DNA of 64,000 bases, taken from the NCBI GenBank assembly GCA_009392195.1, contig VFGY01000023.1, positions 1 through 64,000 on the forward strand, written 5' to 3'. The position numbers and the translations under genes were made by a program. The stretch's first letter is position 1. Each line of letters opens with the position of its first letter. The DNA comes from SAR202 cluster bacterium (GTDB lineage: Bacteria > Chloroflexota > Dehalococcoidia > Lucifugimonadales > OSU-TB39). The notes under the pieces were generated by a model. The model ran no database searches. It saw only the letters and a list, made by a program, of their open reading frames with translations, and was not told where the DNA came from. This document shows, in pieces, positions 1-9,411 of the stretch.

Positions 1-73
1 CTATTCTTTGAGCAAGATCGTATAGCATCCCCATCCAACCTAATCCTATTACTCCACCTTTAAGTTTTTTCAC
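1..73 (-). CDS. Gfo/Idh/MocA-type oxidoreductase, N-terminus only
   Basis: Only the first 24 codons lie in the window; the gene runs off the left edge. The minus strand has an AAGGAG ribosome binding site and a GTG start at 71-73. The fragment contains GVIGLGWMG, a glycine-rich Rossmann dinucleotide-binding turn. A very short basic lead before this turn is typical of Gfo/Idh/MocA NAD(P)-dependent sugar oxidoreductases, though other Rossmann dehydrogenases are possible. It lies 37 bp downstream of the glycosidase-like gene ending at 111 on the same strand, so it probably shares its transcript and may act on a released or modified sugar. That role is inferred from position. Confidence 0.6.
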   Translation of the reverse strand, partial: MKKLKGGVIGLGWMGMLYDLAQRI

Positions 74-110
74 AAAATTCTCCTTTCTGATGAATGTTGA
101 GTGAACAATG

Positions 111-1637
111 TCATTTGTATTTTATGGATAATCTCACGTTACTAAGAATGAGAGAATCTGTTCTAGAAGTATTTGATTTAATCATTTTAATTTCAATCGT
201 GTTTATGCCGGATTTTACCAATTCAGGATTCAATATCCATTTTGCACAAAAACCTGCATCATTTTTTTTATCTAATTGTGAGGGGTAGTAATTCCAATTA
301 GTGTCAGCTTTGTAATGAATAAAGTCCCATCCATTTGGATTCGTTATAGAATCTTTCCACTTCAAGTTGTTACCGTTAATGACAACAGATATTTCATCGT
401 CATCAAATCCATCAAAAAGTAATTCTAATTCACAATCTCCTAGTATGTTTTTGGAAATTGAATCTTCTATATCGTCAGCGACGTTTATTTCAACCGATGC
501 AATTTCATCAGTAAGTGTATTTTCAATAGCCATAGGCAATTGAGTTTTAGGTATTCCGTTCCTAAATGACATATGTAGATGACTTGCGGTCCCAAATCTA
601 GAATATGACCGGTCTCGTTCGTATCTTTTATCGAGGTTCTTTAATGTGTCTGGAGAAGACAATTCCTTTAATTCATTTTGTTTCCAACTAGCGCTCATAC
701 TGTACAGGTTAAATAGATGAATCCCATCTATTCCTTGGTTCCAATAATTGGCAGCAATAGCTCTAAGTGTTAGTTGGTCAACTGCAGGTCTTAATCCTTC
801 TAAGCAGCCAAAAATGTGAATGTTTTTACCTGAAGCTTTTCGTACGAATTCGCCTATGGGTCCATCAAAAGGGATGAATCCTCCTCCCGCTACAACTATA
901 TCAACAAGGTCTTTTTCTATCCATGTTTCAACATCCAAACCAATACCGAGAGAAGCGTTGAAACTGGCTGGAACCCTTACTATCAGATCGTAGTTCTTAT
1001 TATTTATTTCCCCAAGCTTATCCATTCCTGTACGAATATATTTCACCATGTCAGTTATAAGATAGGCGTTAGAGATGGCTTGTTCGACTTTAAAATATCC
1101 AGGATGTCTCATGAAATCTAACTCAACACCATCCACGTCGAATCTTTCTACTGTTTCAAGGATCACATCTGCTTTGATCTTTCTTACTTCTTCGAATGAG
1201 AAATCGAGTCCTCTACCGATTCCCCATTCCATGCTGCCTTTCAAGGGTTCTTCACCTCGGTTAATGAGGTATTCAGGATGTTCGAGCCGAAGTCTATCTG
1301 TCATATCACTATCATAATGTTGGTTCATTCTGAAAGAAGGGAAAAAATCCATCCCTGCTTTTCGGCATAATTTAGGAATGACTGTTAACGGACCACCATG
1401 TTTTGCTATAAATTGTTCTAAGTTACCTGGTGCCCTGCTGTCACTGGGTTCACCGATCTCAGTTTCGAAATTATACGTATAAGCCCCTGAAGACCATATG
1501 AAACCATCTATTGCAGAATCCACATGTGGTTCAATCATTTCGTCCCACATAATTTCTGGCGTCACTGGATTTCTGAAATGTAAAATCCAGCTATCGTCAT
1601 TTGATAAAACTTTTCTGTTCTTACCGCTTCTTGGCAT
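111..1637 (-). CDS. Glycosidase-like TIM-barrel protein, paralogue 1
   Basis: A 508-residue protein without a signal peptide, so probably cytoplasmic. It shares a clear pattern with the genes at 1667 and 44840: an N-terminal SNDDSWIL segment (12-19), RMNQHYD (103-109), DGVELDFMRHP (169-179), a GGGFIPF turn, and a late GIHLFNLYSMSAS segment. Acidic residues at strand ends (DGVELD) and the repeated strand-helix rhythm suggest a (beta/alpha)8 barrel like glycosidase-like families. The last ~120 residues look like a beta-sandwich. Substrate is unknown. It is the middle gene of a minus-strand run, 29 bp after the paralogue at 1667 and 37 bp before an oxidoreductase. The family assignment is by pattern only. 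Confidence 0.6.
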   Translation of the reverse strand: MPRSGKNRKVLSNDDSWILHFRNPVTPEIMWDEMIEPHVDSAIDGFIWSSGAYTYNFETEIGEPSDSRAPGNLEQFIAKHGGPLTVIPKLCRKAGMDFFPSFRMNQHYDSDMTDRLRLEHPEYLINRGEEPLKGSMEWGIGRGLDFSFEEVRKIKADVILETVERFDVDGVELDFMRHPGYFKVEQAISNAYLITDMVKYIRTGMDKLGEINNKNYDLIVRVPASFNASLGIGLDVETWIEKDLVDIVVAGGGFIPFDGPIGEFVRKASGKNIHIFGCLEGLRPAVDQLTLRAIAANYWNQGIDGIHLFNLYSMSASWKQNELKELSSPDTLKNLDKRYERDRSYSRFGTASHLHMSFRNGIPKTQLPMAIENTLTDEIASVEINVADDIEDSISKNILGDCELELLFDGFDDDEISVVINGNNLKWKDSITNPNGWDFIHYKADTNWNYYPSQLDKKNDAGFCAKWILNPELVKSGINTIEIKMIKSNTSRTDSLILSNVRLSIKYK

Positions 1638-1666
1638 TGGTATGTCCTTTTAGATAAATTGATTTA

Positions 1667-3217
1667 CTAATTGTAAGTTATTAGCACCTGTATTTTATTG
1701 ATTTTAAGTGGGGTAGATTTTGGAGTGTTTGTTTCTTTACTTTTTATTCGGATAACGTTTTCACCAAATTTAAGAATTTCAGGAGTTATTCCAAAAGAAT
1801 AGACTTTACCCTCAGTTATTGTATTTATGGTTTTTGATGGGTATATATTCCATTTTTCGTCGTAATTTTCCATTTCTAGCCCGGTATCAATCTTTGCATC
1901 ATCAAGATTCAATTTATGGCAGTTTATAGATATCCCGTCAAGATGATTATTACCATTTTCATCAAATAAGAACTTGATTTCTAAATCAGTTTTAGTTTCT
2001 TCCATCTTGTCAAAATCCTCAGGTATATCCATGTATATTGGTACCCCGTCAGTGTGGTAAGTAGAGTCGATTACAACAGGTATTTGTGTTCGTTTAATCG
2101 CATTTAAAAATGAAAAATGTAATTTGGATTCAGGTTGAAATCTGTTTCTATCATCTGTTGCATATATTTTGTTCGATTTTTTCAATAAATCAATATCTGA
2201 GATTGGCTCTAGTACTTCTTTTTTCCACTCTTTCGACATGGAATAAAAATTAAAAAGGTATATTCCGTCAACTCCAGCTTGATAATATCTGGAAGAAATC
2301 GCATTTAATATATTTTTATCAGTTCCATGGGGATGCATGGCTTCTAAGCATCCATAAACAGAAGTTTCGGTTCCTTTAGTTAGATCACAGAATTCCTTTA
2401 TGGGCATTTCAAATGGAATCATTCCTCCACCAGCTATCACTACATCTACCAATTTATTTGTCACCCATGTGTTTATGTTTAACCCTATTCTTTTACAGTC
2501 GGAGAGGGTTGGTGGTACTCTAACAATCAGTTCGAGGTGCTTATTTCTTTCTTTTCCAATCTGATTCATCCTGTTTCTAATACCTGTAATCATGTCTGTC
2601 ATCAGATAGTGATTTGAATTAGATTCTGAAATTTTAAAAAATGCTGGATGCCGCATAAAATCTAACTCTATACCGTCAATATCCCACCTTTCTGCTAATT
2701 CTAGGATTATACTGCTCATGTAGTTTCTAACATGGTTTATCGCATAGTTTAATCCAGTGCTAACTCCCCATTCGATACTAGGTTTAGCATTGATTTCATT
2801 CCATCCAATCAGATATTCGGGGTTGTTTCTTCTAAATTTACTGAATGCTGGGTCGTTGATGTCTATATCATAATGTTCGTTCATTCTTACTGAAGGATAA
2901 AATTTAATTTCTGCTTTTTTGCACAAATCTGTGATAACTTCCATGGGGCCACCATGATTTTTTATAAGAAAGTTAAGGTTATCACCTCTTGTTTTCTGGC
3001 TTTTATCTTTTGAATTACCATAAGCTTGGTCGGAGCGTTCACCAATATTAGTTTCAAAGTCCCATATGTCATGCCCTCCAACTGACCACATAAATCCTTT
3101 TATAGGTGAGCCTATATGGGGCTTAATCATGTCTTTCCACATTTCCCCCGGGGTTACAGGAGGATCTGTAAAGGCTAATATCCATGAATCGTCATTTGAA
3201 AAAATCGTATGTTTCAT
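1667..3217 (-). CDS. Glycosidase-like TIM-barrel protein, paralogue 2
   Basis: A 516-residue paralogue of the gene at 111, with which it is clearly co-linear. Shared landmarks are FSNDDSWIL (6-14), WSVGGHD, RMNEHYDID (111-119), DGIELDFMRHP (181-191), GGGMIPF and GIYLFNFYSMSKEWK. The adjacent acidic residues in DGIELD and the Arg-His that follows are the best candidates for a sugar-processing active site. The C-terminal part (about 385-516) is strand-rich and more divergent. It has no signal peptide. The ribosome binding site before the ATG at 3217 is weak. Close same-strand spacing to its paralogue suggests tandem duplication within an operon. Confidence 0.6.
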   Translation of the reverse strand: MKHTIFSNDDSWILAFTDPPVTPGEMWKDMIKPHIGSPIKGFMWSVGGHDIWDFETNIGERSDQAYGNSKDKSQKTRGDNLNFLIKNHGGPMEVITDLCKKAEIKFYPSVRMNEHYDIDINDPAFSKFRRNNPEYLIGWNEINAKPSIEWGVSTGLNYAINHVRNYMSSIILELAERWDIDGIELDFMRHPAFFKISESNSNHYLMTDMITGIRNRMNQIGKERNKHLELIVRVPPTLSDCKRIGLNINTWVTNKLVDVVIAGGGMIPFEMPIKEFCDLTKGTETSVYGCLEAMHPHGTDKNILNAISSRYYQAGVDGIYLFNFYSMSKEWKKEVLEPISDIDLLKKSNKIYATDDRNRFQPESKLHFSFLNAIKRTQIPVVIDSTYHTDGVPIYMDIPEDFDKMEETKTDLEIKFLFDENGNNHLDGISINCHKLNLDDAKIDTGLEMENYDEKWNIYPSKTINTITEGKVYSFGITPEILKFGENVIRIKSKETNTPKSTPLKINKIQVLITYN

Positions 3218-3317
3218 TATATTTTGTCCATTTTTTTTGAATAATTATTGTGTTTGGATGATACATTTGATTAAGCTGCTATGCAACTTAATCAAAATCG
3301 TTTTATGCCAAAAACTA

Positions 3318-4049
3318 TTATATGTATGACTGTAATATCTGTATTAATTCTTCGAATGATTCTCCGATTTCAGATGCACTCGTATCTATGGTGAATTTGT
3401 TTTTCAACAAAGATGCTTGATATTCTTCATCAAATCTTTCCAGTACATATTCGATGTCTTTTTCTTTCAAACATCCGTTTTCGTGTGCCTGTTTATGCAT
3501 TCTTTCCTTTATCACTTCAGGTCGAGCTTTAATTAGTATCAAGACGGTGTCTGGGGCTATTTCTAATATTTGCTCCTCAAAGGAACGCATGGTTTTTCGT
3601 CTTTCTCCTTTTTGTCCTGTTCCTCCGTAACCAAAATACAATGGTCCATATATACCTTCTTCAATATGAGCCCCAATCATTATATGGTGATTTTGTTTAT
3701 AAAATGCTTTTTGGATGTGGTATTCAAGATGATATCTTTGGAACATCTCCTTTAATCTTGGAGTTAGCCCTAGTACCATTTCTTGCTCTTTTTGTGTCAA
3801 TCCAGTGCGGGACCAATCTCCATTTGAAGAATCAGGATATTCTGCTATAAGTTCATTTCTTTCTTTTAATGTTTTAGGTTCAGAAAAATTATTTACATGG
3901 GGAATTTTCCAATGGTCGTGAAAAGCATTGAGCTCCCAGCCTATTTGTTCTTTGCCACTTTCAATGAATTGTTTTTTGCCCCACCTTGCTAGTTCAAAAG
4001 ATAATGTAGTTGTTCCTGAGTATTCGCAGCCTGTGATTATTAGATTCAT
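3318..4049 (-). CDS. P-loop-like NTPase/transferase with SGTTT loop, paralogue A
   Basis: A 243-residue protein of a family with three members here (others at 14137 and 14820). After a first beta strand it has GCEYSGTTT (7-15), which fits a phosphate-binding loop except that the Walker-A lysine is threonine; SGTT also resembles the 5'-phosphosulfate loop of sulfotransferases. Other shared motifs are HDHWKIP (44-50), a GPLYFGYGG segment, and a kinase-like end (VLILIKARPEVIKERM, then a helix and FTIDTS). The fold is probably P-loop kinase or sulfotransferase-like; substrate unknown. It precedes the glycosidase-like pair on the same strand by about 100 bp. Confidence 0.5.
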   Translation of the reverse strand: MNLIITGCEYSGTTTLSFELARWGKKQFIESGKEQIGWELNAFHDHWKIPHVNNFSEPKTLKERNELIAEYPDSSNGDWSRTGLTQKEQEMVLGLTPRLKEMFQRYHLEYHIQKAFYKQNHHIMIGAHIEEGIYGPLYFGYGGTGQKGERRKTMRSFEEQILEIAPDTVLILIKARPEVIKERMHKQAHENGCLKEKDIEYVLERFDEEYQASLLKNKFTIDTSASEIGESFEELIQILQSYI

Positions 4050-4185
4050 TTATTCCACCTGTAGAAATATATTTTATGAGATTATAACGTAATTCAGTAA
4101 GATAAATGTTGATAAAACTTGTTAACATGATGTAATCACATTTGAATCGCATTTGCTAAGATGCTTGATTGTATAGGAGATTGTT

Positions 4186-4965
4186 TTGAGACTTGAAAAT
4201 AAAGTGGCGATCATTACTGGGGGTACATCAGGTATGGGTAAAGCGACTGCTAATTTGTTTGCGAAAGAAGGAGCAAAAGTAGTGATTTGTGGGAGAAGGT
4301 TGGATTTAGGACAGGAAATAGTGCAAGGAATAAAAAATGGAAATGGTGATGCTATTTTTATTGCAGCAGATGTTTCTAATGAAAGTGATGTTAAAGAACT
4401 TGTACATCATTCTATTTCTAAATATTCCAAAGTTGATGTGCTGTTTAATAATGCAGGGATAAATGAGAAACAAATGTCGAAAATTACGGATGAAACAAAG
4501 AGTAGTTGGGACAAGATATTTGATGTGAATTTGAATGGTATGTTTTTGATGATCAAGCATGTATTACCAGAGATGGTTAAGGCTGGTAGAGGATCTATAA
4601 TCAATAATTCGTCGGTATTATCTTTGCAAGCTAATAAAGTTCCCTCTACTTCTTATCATGCATCTAAAGGAGCGGTTACATCTATGACTCGAAAAATAGC
4701 GATAGATTATGCTCAAAGCAATATACGAATAAATGCAATTCATCCTGGATCTATCGCAACTGAGATGACGGGAGTTGAATGGAAAAATCTAAAACAATCT
4801 GAAGTGATTGGTGATTTTAAAAAGAAACAACCTCTTCCGCGTATGGGGCACCCTATTGATATCGCATACGCTGCATTATATCTAGCGTCCGATGAATCAG
4901 CTTTTGTTACAGGCACCACTCTTACAGTTGATGGTGGACAGAGTTCTTTTTATAGGGTGGAATAA
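4186..4965 (+). CDS. Short-chain dehydrogenase/reductase (SDR)
   Basis: A classical SDR of 259 residues. It has the cofactor motif TGGTSGMG (11-18), NNAG (88-91), catalytic Ser142 or Ser143, and YHASK with Tyr157 and Lys161. The sequence after the second strand (CGRR) suggests NADP(H). The TTG start at 4186 is supported by AGGAGA six bases upstream. It probably oxidises or reduces a hydroxyl or keto group on a small metabolite; the substrate cannot be read from sequence. It stands alone on the plus strand and converges on the gamma-glutamyltransferase gene with a 6-bp gap. Confidence 0.85.
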   Translation: MRLENKVAIITGGTSGMGKATANLFAKEGAKVVICGRRLDLGQEIVQGIKNGNGDAIFIAADVSNESDVKELVHHSISKYSKVDVLFNNAGINEKQMSKITDETKSSWDKIFDVNLNGMFLMIKHVLPEMVKAGRGSIINNSSVLSLQANKVPSTSYHASKGAVTSMTRKIAIDYAQSNIRINAIHPGSIATEMTGVEWKNLKQSEVIGDFKKKQPLPRMGHPIDIAYAALYLASDESAFVTGTTLTVDGGQSSFYRVE

Positions 4966-4971
4966 AGCGTT

Positions 4972-6690
4972 TCAATAGCCTTCTGCGTGTGCTGAATGAA
5001 ATGTATCAACACCTGCATTTAATCTGTTTTTATTTCGTGTTATTGCAATTGGACTAGCAAATCCTGACATACCTGTTGGGTCAAAAATTGCATCAATCAA
5101 TTTTATCGAATGTCCTTTATTTTCAATCCCTTGTATTACAGAATGGTCCAATCTCGAATCTAAATTTACGAACAAACCACTACAGTCAGATCGAGGGGCG
5201 TCTATTGCTTGTTGGGGCGACATAGAAAAATCTAACACGTTGTTTATGACTTGAGTAACACAGTTGGTGATTCTTCTACCGCCGGAAGCTCCTACCGATA
5301 GTTTGACTCCATCATTGTCCAATATAAGAGCGGGACTCATATTATTAAGGGGGTATTTCCCGGGAAGAATTGAATTTACCCTGTTTGGACGTGGGTCAAA
5401 CCACATCATACCGTTGTTTAAGATTATCCCGGTTCTTTTCGGGATGAACCCTGAACCGAATGCTGACATTATAGTGTTAGTTAAGGAAACAGCATTGCCT
5501 TCACTATCTATGACGCATAAATGAGTGGTTCCATGGTCTAGCGACGGTATACTGGGTTCTAATTTGGTTCTGTTTTGTTCTTTGGTGAATTCCCAGGGAT
5601 TACCTGCTTTTGCTAGAACTGCTTTATCCTGTATTTGAGATACTCTATGGTCTATATATTTATCTGAAATTAATCCACTCCAAGGAGCGTCAGTAAATTT
5701 TGGGTCTCCCAAAAAAGTGAATCTATCTGAATAAGCAAGGTTAGCGCATGATACAAATTTGTGAATCGATTCTGTTGTATTGTGCCCTAGACTAGATAAA
5801 TCGAAACGTTCCAACATTTTAAGTGTCATTAAAGTAGTGATACCTGCACTTCCAAAAGGAGGGACTCTGATTTTATGATTTCTATAATTGAACTCTAGTC
5901 CTTTATCCCAAACGAAAGGCTCATATTCTTCGAAATCTTTTCTGCATAATATGCCACCATTATCAGCGCTATCTGCAACGATTTGTTTAGCAATATCTCC
6001 TTTGTAGAAAGCATCTGAACCTTCTTTAGAAATCAATTCCAATGTATCTGCAAGATCTTGTTGCTTGAATAGGGTGTGAGTTGAATTAGCGGTTCCAAAT
6101 GCTGGATGTGGTACTTCACCGTTTGGTAAAAATATCCGGCTTAGTTCGGGATATCTTAAGATTTTAGACGTGAAAAGCCCATGTACCAGTAAAGTATACC
6201 AATCGAAGTTAAATCCTTCTTTAGCTAATTTTATCGCCGGTGTTATAACTTCTTTGAATGGAATCTTTCCAAACATTTTGTGGGTTTTATATAATCCTTT
6301 CACACATCCTGGGATAGCTGTAGATTTAACACCTTCGATGTTTTCATCATTTAAAACTTCGTCCCATCCAAATGAGCCAGTACCAGAATTACCTGTCAAT
6401 TGAAACGTGTTTTGATTGGCTTCAAATGGACCTTTCATTGGAAAGCCTACAACTCCTCCTTGGTCTCCCATTTGATAAACAAGGTATCCACCGCCACCAA
6501 TTCCGGAAGATGCAGGTTCCACTACTCCTATAGCAAGGCAGGCGGCAACCGCTGCATCAATTGCGTTGCCACCCTGTTGAAGCATATCTAAACCTGCTGA
6601 AGTAGCAAGTTGGTTTTTAGTTGCCACCATCACTTTATCTGAAATAGCTTCAGATTTTGTGATCGACATTTGGCTAAACTGTGAAGACAT
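4972..6690 (-). CDS. Gamma-glutamyltransferase family protein
   Basis: A 572-residue N-terminal-nucleophile hydrolase of the gamma-glutamyltranspeptidase family. Recognisable parts are the ATSAGLDMLQQGGNAIDAAVA segment near residue 30, SSGIGGGGYLV (61-71), and the processing site HGTTH, where Thr388 would become the N-terminal nucleophile of the small subunit, followed by VIDSEGNAVSLTNT. The SVGASGGRRI segment near 470 is the usual oxyanion region. Unlike many secreted GGTs it has no signal peptide, so it is probably cytoplasmic and may cleave gamma-glutamyl or other acyl amides rather than extracellular glutathione. Single gene, convergent with the SDR at 4186. Confidence 0.88.
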   Translation of the reverse strand: MSSQFSQMSITKSEAISDKVMVATKNQLATSAGLDMLQQGGNAIDAAVAACLAIGVVEPASSGIGGGGYLVYQMGDQGGVVGFPMKGPFEANQNTFQLTGNSGTGSFGWDEVLNDENIEGVKSTAIPGCVKGLYKTHKMFGKIPFKEVITPAIKLAKEGFNFDWYTLLVHGLFTSKILRYPELSRIFLPNGEVPHPAFGTANSTHTLFKQQDLADTLELISKEGSDAFYKGDIAKQIVADSADNGGILCRKDFEEYEPFVWDKGLEFNYRNHKIRVPPFGSAGITTLMTLKMLERFDLSSLGHNTTESIHKFVSCANLAYSDRFTFLGDPKFTDAPWSGLISDKYIDHRVSQIQDKAVLAKAGNPWEFTKEQNRTKLEPSIPSLDHGTTHLCVIDSEGNAVSLTNTIMSAFGSGFIPKRTGIILNNGMMWFDPRPNRVNSILPGKYPLNNMSPALILDNDGVKLSVGASGGRRITNCVTQVINNVLDFSMSPQQAIDAPRSDCSGLFVNLDSRLDHSVIQGIENKGHSIKLIDAIFDPTGMSGFASPIAITRNKNRLNAGVDTFHSAHAEGY

Positions 6691-6746
6691 GTTTTCCCTT
6701 AAAGTAGTATGAATTTATGATTGAGTTAGTTAAATAAATGCAAATA

Positions 6747-7679
6747 TCAGTCTAACCAACCAAGTTTTTTCATGCCTACTTCCAATTCATTAACTTCTTG
6801 GGAAGTCAAAGGTTCTGTAGGAAGTCTAGGTGGCCCTACTGGATGGCCTATAAGCTCCATCATACCCCGTGCTGCTCGATATCCTCCGCTATTAGAGCTT
6901 ATTTTTGCCAATGCTGGACCCATTGCTTCTGTAAATGAATTTTTGAGTGATTCAGCCTCTTCATATTTGCCGGACTCTAGTAAATCCCATACTTTTATGT
7001 CATGTTTTGGATATGCTGGTCCAAAAGCACTTACCATTCCTGCTCCACCGTTCTTTCTGCTCCTAACGCTATTTCCTGAATTATCTATAACGTTAAATTC
7101 ATCTGAAAATTCTTTCATTCTGTCAAATCCGTCTTCTGTTGGATAATTCCATTTAATTGCTGCAACATGCTCGGCATCTTTTAGCCTTGCCATAGTTTCT
7201 GGTTCTATAGGAGATACACCAAACCAGTACGTGTTGTAAATCATTATTCCTATATCAATAGCATCAGAAATCATAGTGAAATGTTTTACATATTGATCTT
7301 GATTTGGTGCGTGATTGTATGGAAGCTCAATTTGCAAACTGTTGGCCCCCATATCTTGCGCTATTTTTGCATCCTCAATAGTCCTCATCGTGTCTTTTGA
7401 TTTTAGGCCGCACATTACGTTCACGCCTGTACCACCTGCATTAACAACAGTTCTGACTAAATGAGGCCACTCGTCATCAGAGATATCAGGTCCTTGTCCC
7501 CATGCTGAGCATAATTTAATCATGCTTTTATCAGTGCCAAGTCCATTATCTACCCAAAATTGAGTTAAGTCGGCAGCTACCGCCAGATCCAATTTATATT
7601 GCGAGTCAAATGGAGTAGGAACTGCCATTGATACGCCTCTAATTATTTTTTTTAATTCTGTTCTGTTCATATTGTTCAC
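6747..7679 (-). CDS. Dihydrodipicolinate synthase/N-acetylneuraminate lyase-family aldolase
   Basis: One of four paralogues of the class I aldolase-type DHDPS/NAL superfamily in this window (310 residues). The Schiff-base lysine is Lys176 in AAIKW and the catalytic tyrosine is Tyr148 in IMIYNT. The carboxylate-binding GGTTGE turn of true DapA is not conserved; the equivalent region reads SAWGQGPD. It is therefore unlikely to be lysine-biosynthetic DapA and more likely acts on another 2-oxo acid. The ATG is preceded by AAGGTGAA. It lies downstream of the RraA-like gene at 7833, another pyruvate-chemistry enzyme, on the same strand. Confidence 0.83.
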   Translation of the reverse strand: MNNMNRTELKKIIRGVSMAVPTPFDSQYKLDLAVAADLTQFWVDNGLGTDKSMIKLCSAWGQGPDISDDEWPHLVRTVVNAGGTGVNVMCGLKSKDTMRTIEDAKIAQDMGANSLQIELPYNHAPNQDQYVKHFTMISDAIDIGIMIYNTYWFGVSPIEPETMARLKDAEHVAAIKWNYPTEDGFDRMKEFSDEFNVIDNSGNSVRSRKNGGAGMVSAFGPAYPKHDIKVWDLLESGKYEEAESLKNSFTEAMGPALAKISSNSGGYRAARGMMELIGHPVGPPRLPTEPLTSQEVNELEVGMKKLGWLD

Positions 7680-7832
7680 CTTAATATTGTAGATTCCTAG
7701 CTAGGTTAATTCATGTATAGTGTTGTGTCAAAGTGGTGGTAGATTTTAATTATTCAAAATATGATGCAACTAACGTTATTTTTAGATTTAGAATTAAAAT
7801 TACCTTCAAATGATTAAATCCAATTGATGTCG

Positions 7833-8501
7833 TTAATTGGGTGATTTACCAATAAGTTCAATAATCTGTTCGTAGTTCGCTCCTTGAGTCAGGAATGACT
7901 TTAATTCTCCTTCCCATGTGTTGATTTCAAATGCAAGATCAACGATGTTTGATAATTTAGACTCAGGTAAAATAATTACTCCGTCATTATCTCCGAAAAC
8001 GATGTTCCCTTGAGAAATTTTAACGTCACCAATTTCAATAGTCCCACCTGCGGATTTTGCTAGAGCGAGTCCGGTTATACGCCCAGGCGAAATACCCTGA
8101 CTGAAAATAGGAAAATTTGATTTCATTAATTCGTGAGTGTCTCGAACAGAGCCTCCAATTAATGCACCACTAAAACCGTTCATTTGAGCCCTTATCGACG
8201 CAACGCTACCGAAAATTGAACGTTTAGATAAAGAATCTGGAACCGATATTGTGATTATTGGATTAATTACATTATGAGTTGTTTCATACGCGTTTGTTAA
8301 AAAGTCGAGATTAGCTTTTTCTTGACTATCAGCATGTTCTATTTGTACTGTAATAGCCGTTCCAATGATTTTAGAATAAGGACCAATTGGTCTAATCTCT
8401 GAATCAAGAAGGTAGTCCTTTAGCCCTAATTCCTCCATTGAATCAACAACTAATGGTGTGGATAATAGCGACAGAGCTTGCTTGATTTTTTCTGTCAGCA
8501 T
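7833..8501 (-). CDS. RraA-like/HMG aldolase-family protein
   Basis: A 222-residue member of the RraA/4-hydroxy-4-methyl-2-oxoglutarate aldolase family (also annotated demethylmenaquinone methyltransferase-like). Diagnostic parts are GALIGGSVRDTHEL with the substrate-binding Arg-Asp pair, and the end of the fold, GNIVFGDNDGVIILPE. Family enzymes cleave 2-oxo-4-hydroxy acids to pyruvate or oxaloacetate with a divalent metal. RraA proper inhibits RNase E, but the catabolic neighbours favour the aldolase role. A strong AGGAGG ribosome binding site precedes the ATG. The next gene downstream (6747) is a DHDPS-like aldolase, possibly in the same pathway. Confidence 0.8.
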   Translation of the reverse strand: MLTEKIKQALSLLSTPLVVDSMEELGLKDYLLDSEIRPIGPYSKIIGTAITVQIEHADSQEKANLDFLTNAYETTHNVINPIITISVPDSLSKRSIFGSVASIRAQMNGFSGALIGGSVRDTHELMKSNFPIFSQGISPGRITGLALAKSAGGTIEIGDVKISQGNIVFGDNDGVIILPESKLSNIVDLAFEINTWEGELKSFLTQGANYEQIIELIGKSPN

Positions 8502-8556
8502 TTATATGCCTCCTACCGTTATTTATTTTTGAATGATGCTATAGAACAATATTAGT

Positions 8557-8565
8557 TGATATAAT
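8557..8565 (+). promoter_or_regulatory. Candidate extended -10 promoter element
   Basis: The sequence TGATATAAT matches an extended -10 box (TGnTATAAT) about 100 bp upstream of the DUF502 gene at 8665. TATAAT is also one arm of a 6-bp inverted repeat (8560-8575, loop CGAT). No convincing -35 box was found at normal spacing. The element sits in the divergent region between the RraA-like gene and the DUF502 gene. Confidence 0.35.
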
Positions 8566-8664
8566 CGATATTATAAAGACTTAGTTAATTGATATAGAAA
8601 TTGTAATAACGCATATAATTCTTTATATTTATAACATGTACTTTTTCGAATATGAGGCGCAGAT

Positions 8665-9396
8665 TTGAAAGAAACTACTTCGAAATTGTTATCAGCAATT
8701 GGACAGCATCTAAGACGTACCTTTGTTGGAGGGATGCTTACGTTAGTTCCTGTAGTATTAACCTATATGGTGTTGAAATTTGTGTTTAATACCATTGATG
8801 GCGTACTTAGGCCATTTTTCGCTCCAGTTAGTGCAAGTTTCCCAGGTGTTGGATTATTGGCGATGTTGATTTTGGTTTATTTGATTGGTCTTTTGGGTGT
8901 GAATTTTATAGGTCGTAAATTGATAGATGGCGCTCAATGGTTACTTTTAAAAACACCTGTTGTAAGAAGCGTTTATTCTTCAGCAAAACAGCTTATTGAA
9001 TCATTATCTTCGGGAAGAGCAGACAAAGGTTTTAAAAGAGTGGTTATGATTGAACATCCAAGAAAAGGAGCCTGGACTGTGGGTTTCTTAACTGGTACTG
9101 CCACTAATGAGAATAATGAACAAATGGCTATTGTATATATTCCTACTGCCCCAACACCGACATCTGGTTTAGTATCGATTGTACCGTTTAAAGACGTATA
9201 TGATACGGATATATCCATTGCAGATGCGATGTCATTGGTTTTTTCAGGTGGAATAACATCCCCTAGTTTGATAAGAAAAACAAAAGCGGTTAAAGAACCT
9301 GAAATTGCTCAGACTAAAACATGTAATAAATGTAAACATGAGAACAGACTCTCAGCTAATTTCTGCGAAAATTGCGGCGAATCCGTACAGTTGTAA
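8665..9396 (+). CDS. DUF502-family membrane protein with C-terminal zinc ribbon
   Basis: A 243-residue inner-membrane protein. Two hydrophobic segments lie near residues 20-45 and 55-80, followed by LLKTPVVRSVYSSAKQLIE and a soluble part with a conserved TPTSGLVSIVPFKDVYDTD region; this arrangement is that of DUF502 proteins, whose function is unknown. The C-terminus carries a zinc ribbon with CNKCKHE and CENCGES as the two Cys pairs, which is an addition to the usual domain. The TTG start at 8665 follows a GAGG sequence. It is a single gene transcribed away from the RraA-like gene and converging on the HpcH/HpaI aldolase gene. Confidence 0.8.
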   Translation: MKETTSKLLSAIGQHLRRTFVGGMLTLVPVVLTYMVLKFVFNTIDGVLRPFFAPVSASFPGVGLLAMLILVYLIGLLGVNFIGRKLIDGAQWLLLKTPVVRSVYSSAKQLIESLSSGRADKGFKRVVMIEHPRKGAWTVGFLTGTATNENNEQMAIVYIPTAPTPTSGLVSIVPFKDVYDTDISIADAMSLVFSGGITSPSLIRKTKAVKEPEIAQTKTCNKCKHENRLSANFCENCGESVQL

Positions 9397-9411
9397 TGAA
9401 TTAATTCTGCA

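Noticed and set aside
6747-7679. Assignment as dapA
   Set aside because: The GGTTGE carboxylate-binding loop of DapA is absent and three other paralogues are present.
7696-7705. Palindrome CCTAGCTAGG upstream of an aldolase gene
   Set aside because: Only 10 bp long with no extension; such sites arise easily by chance.
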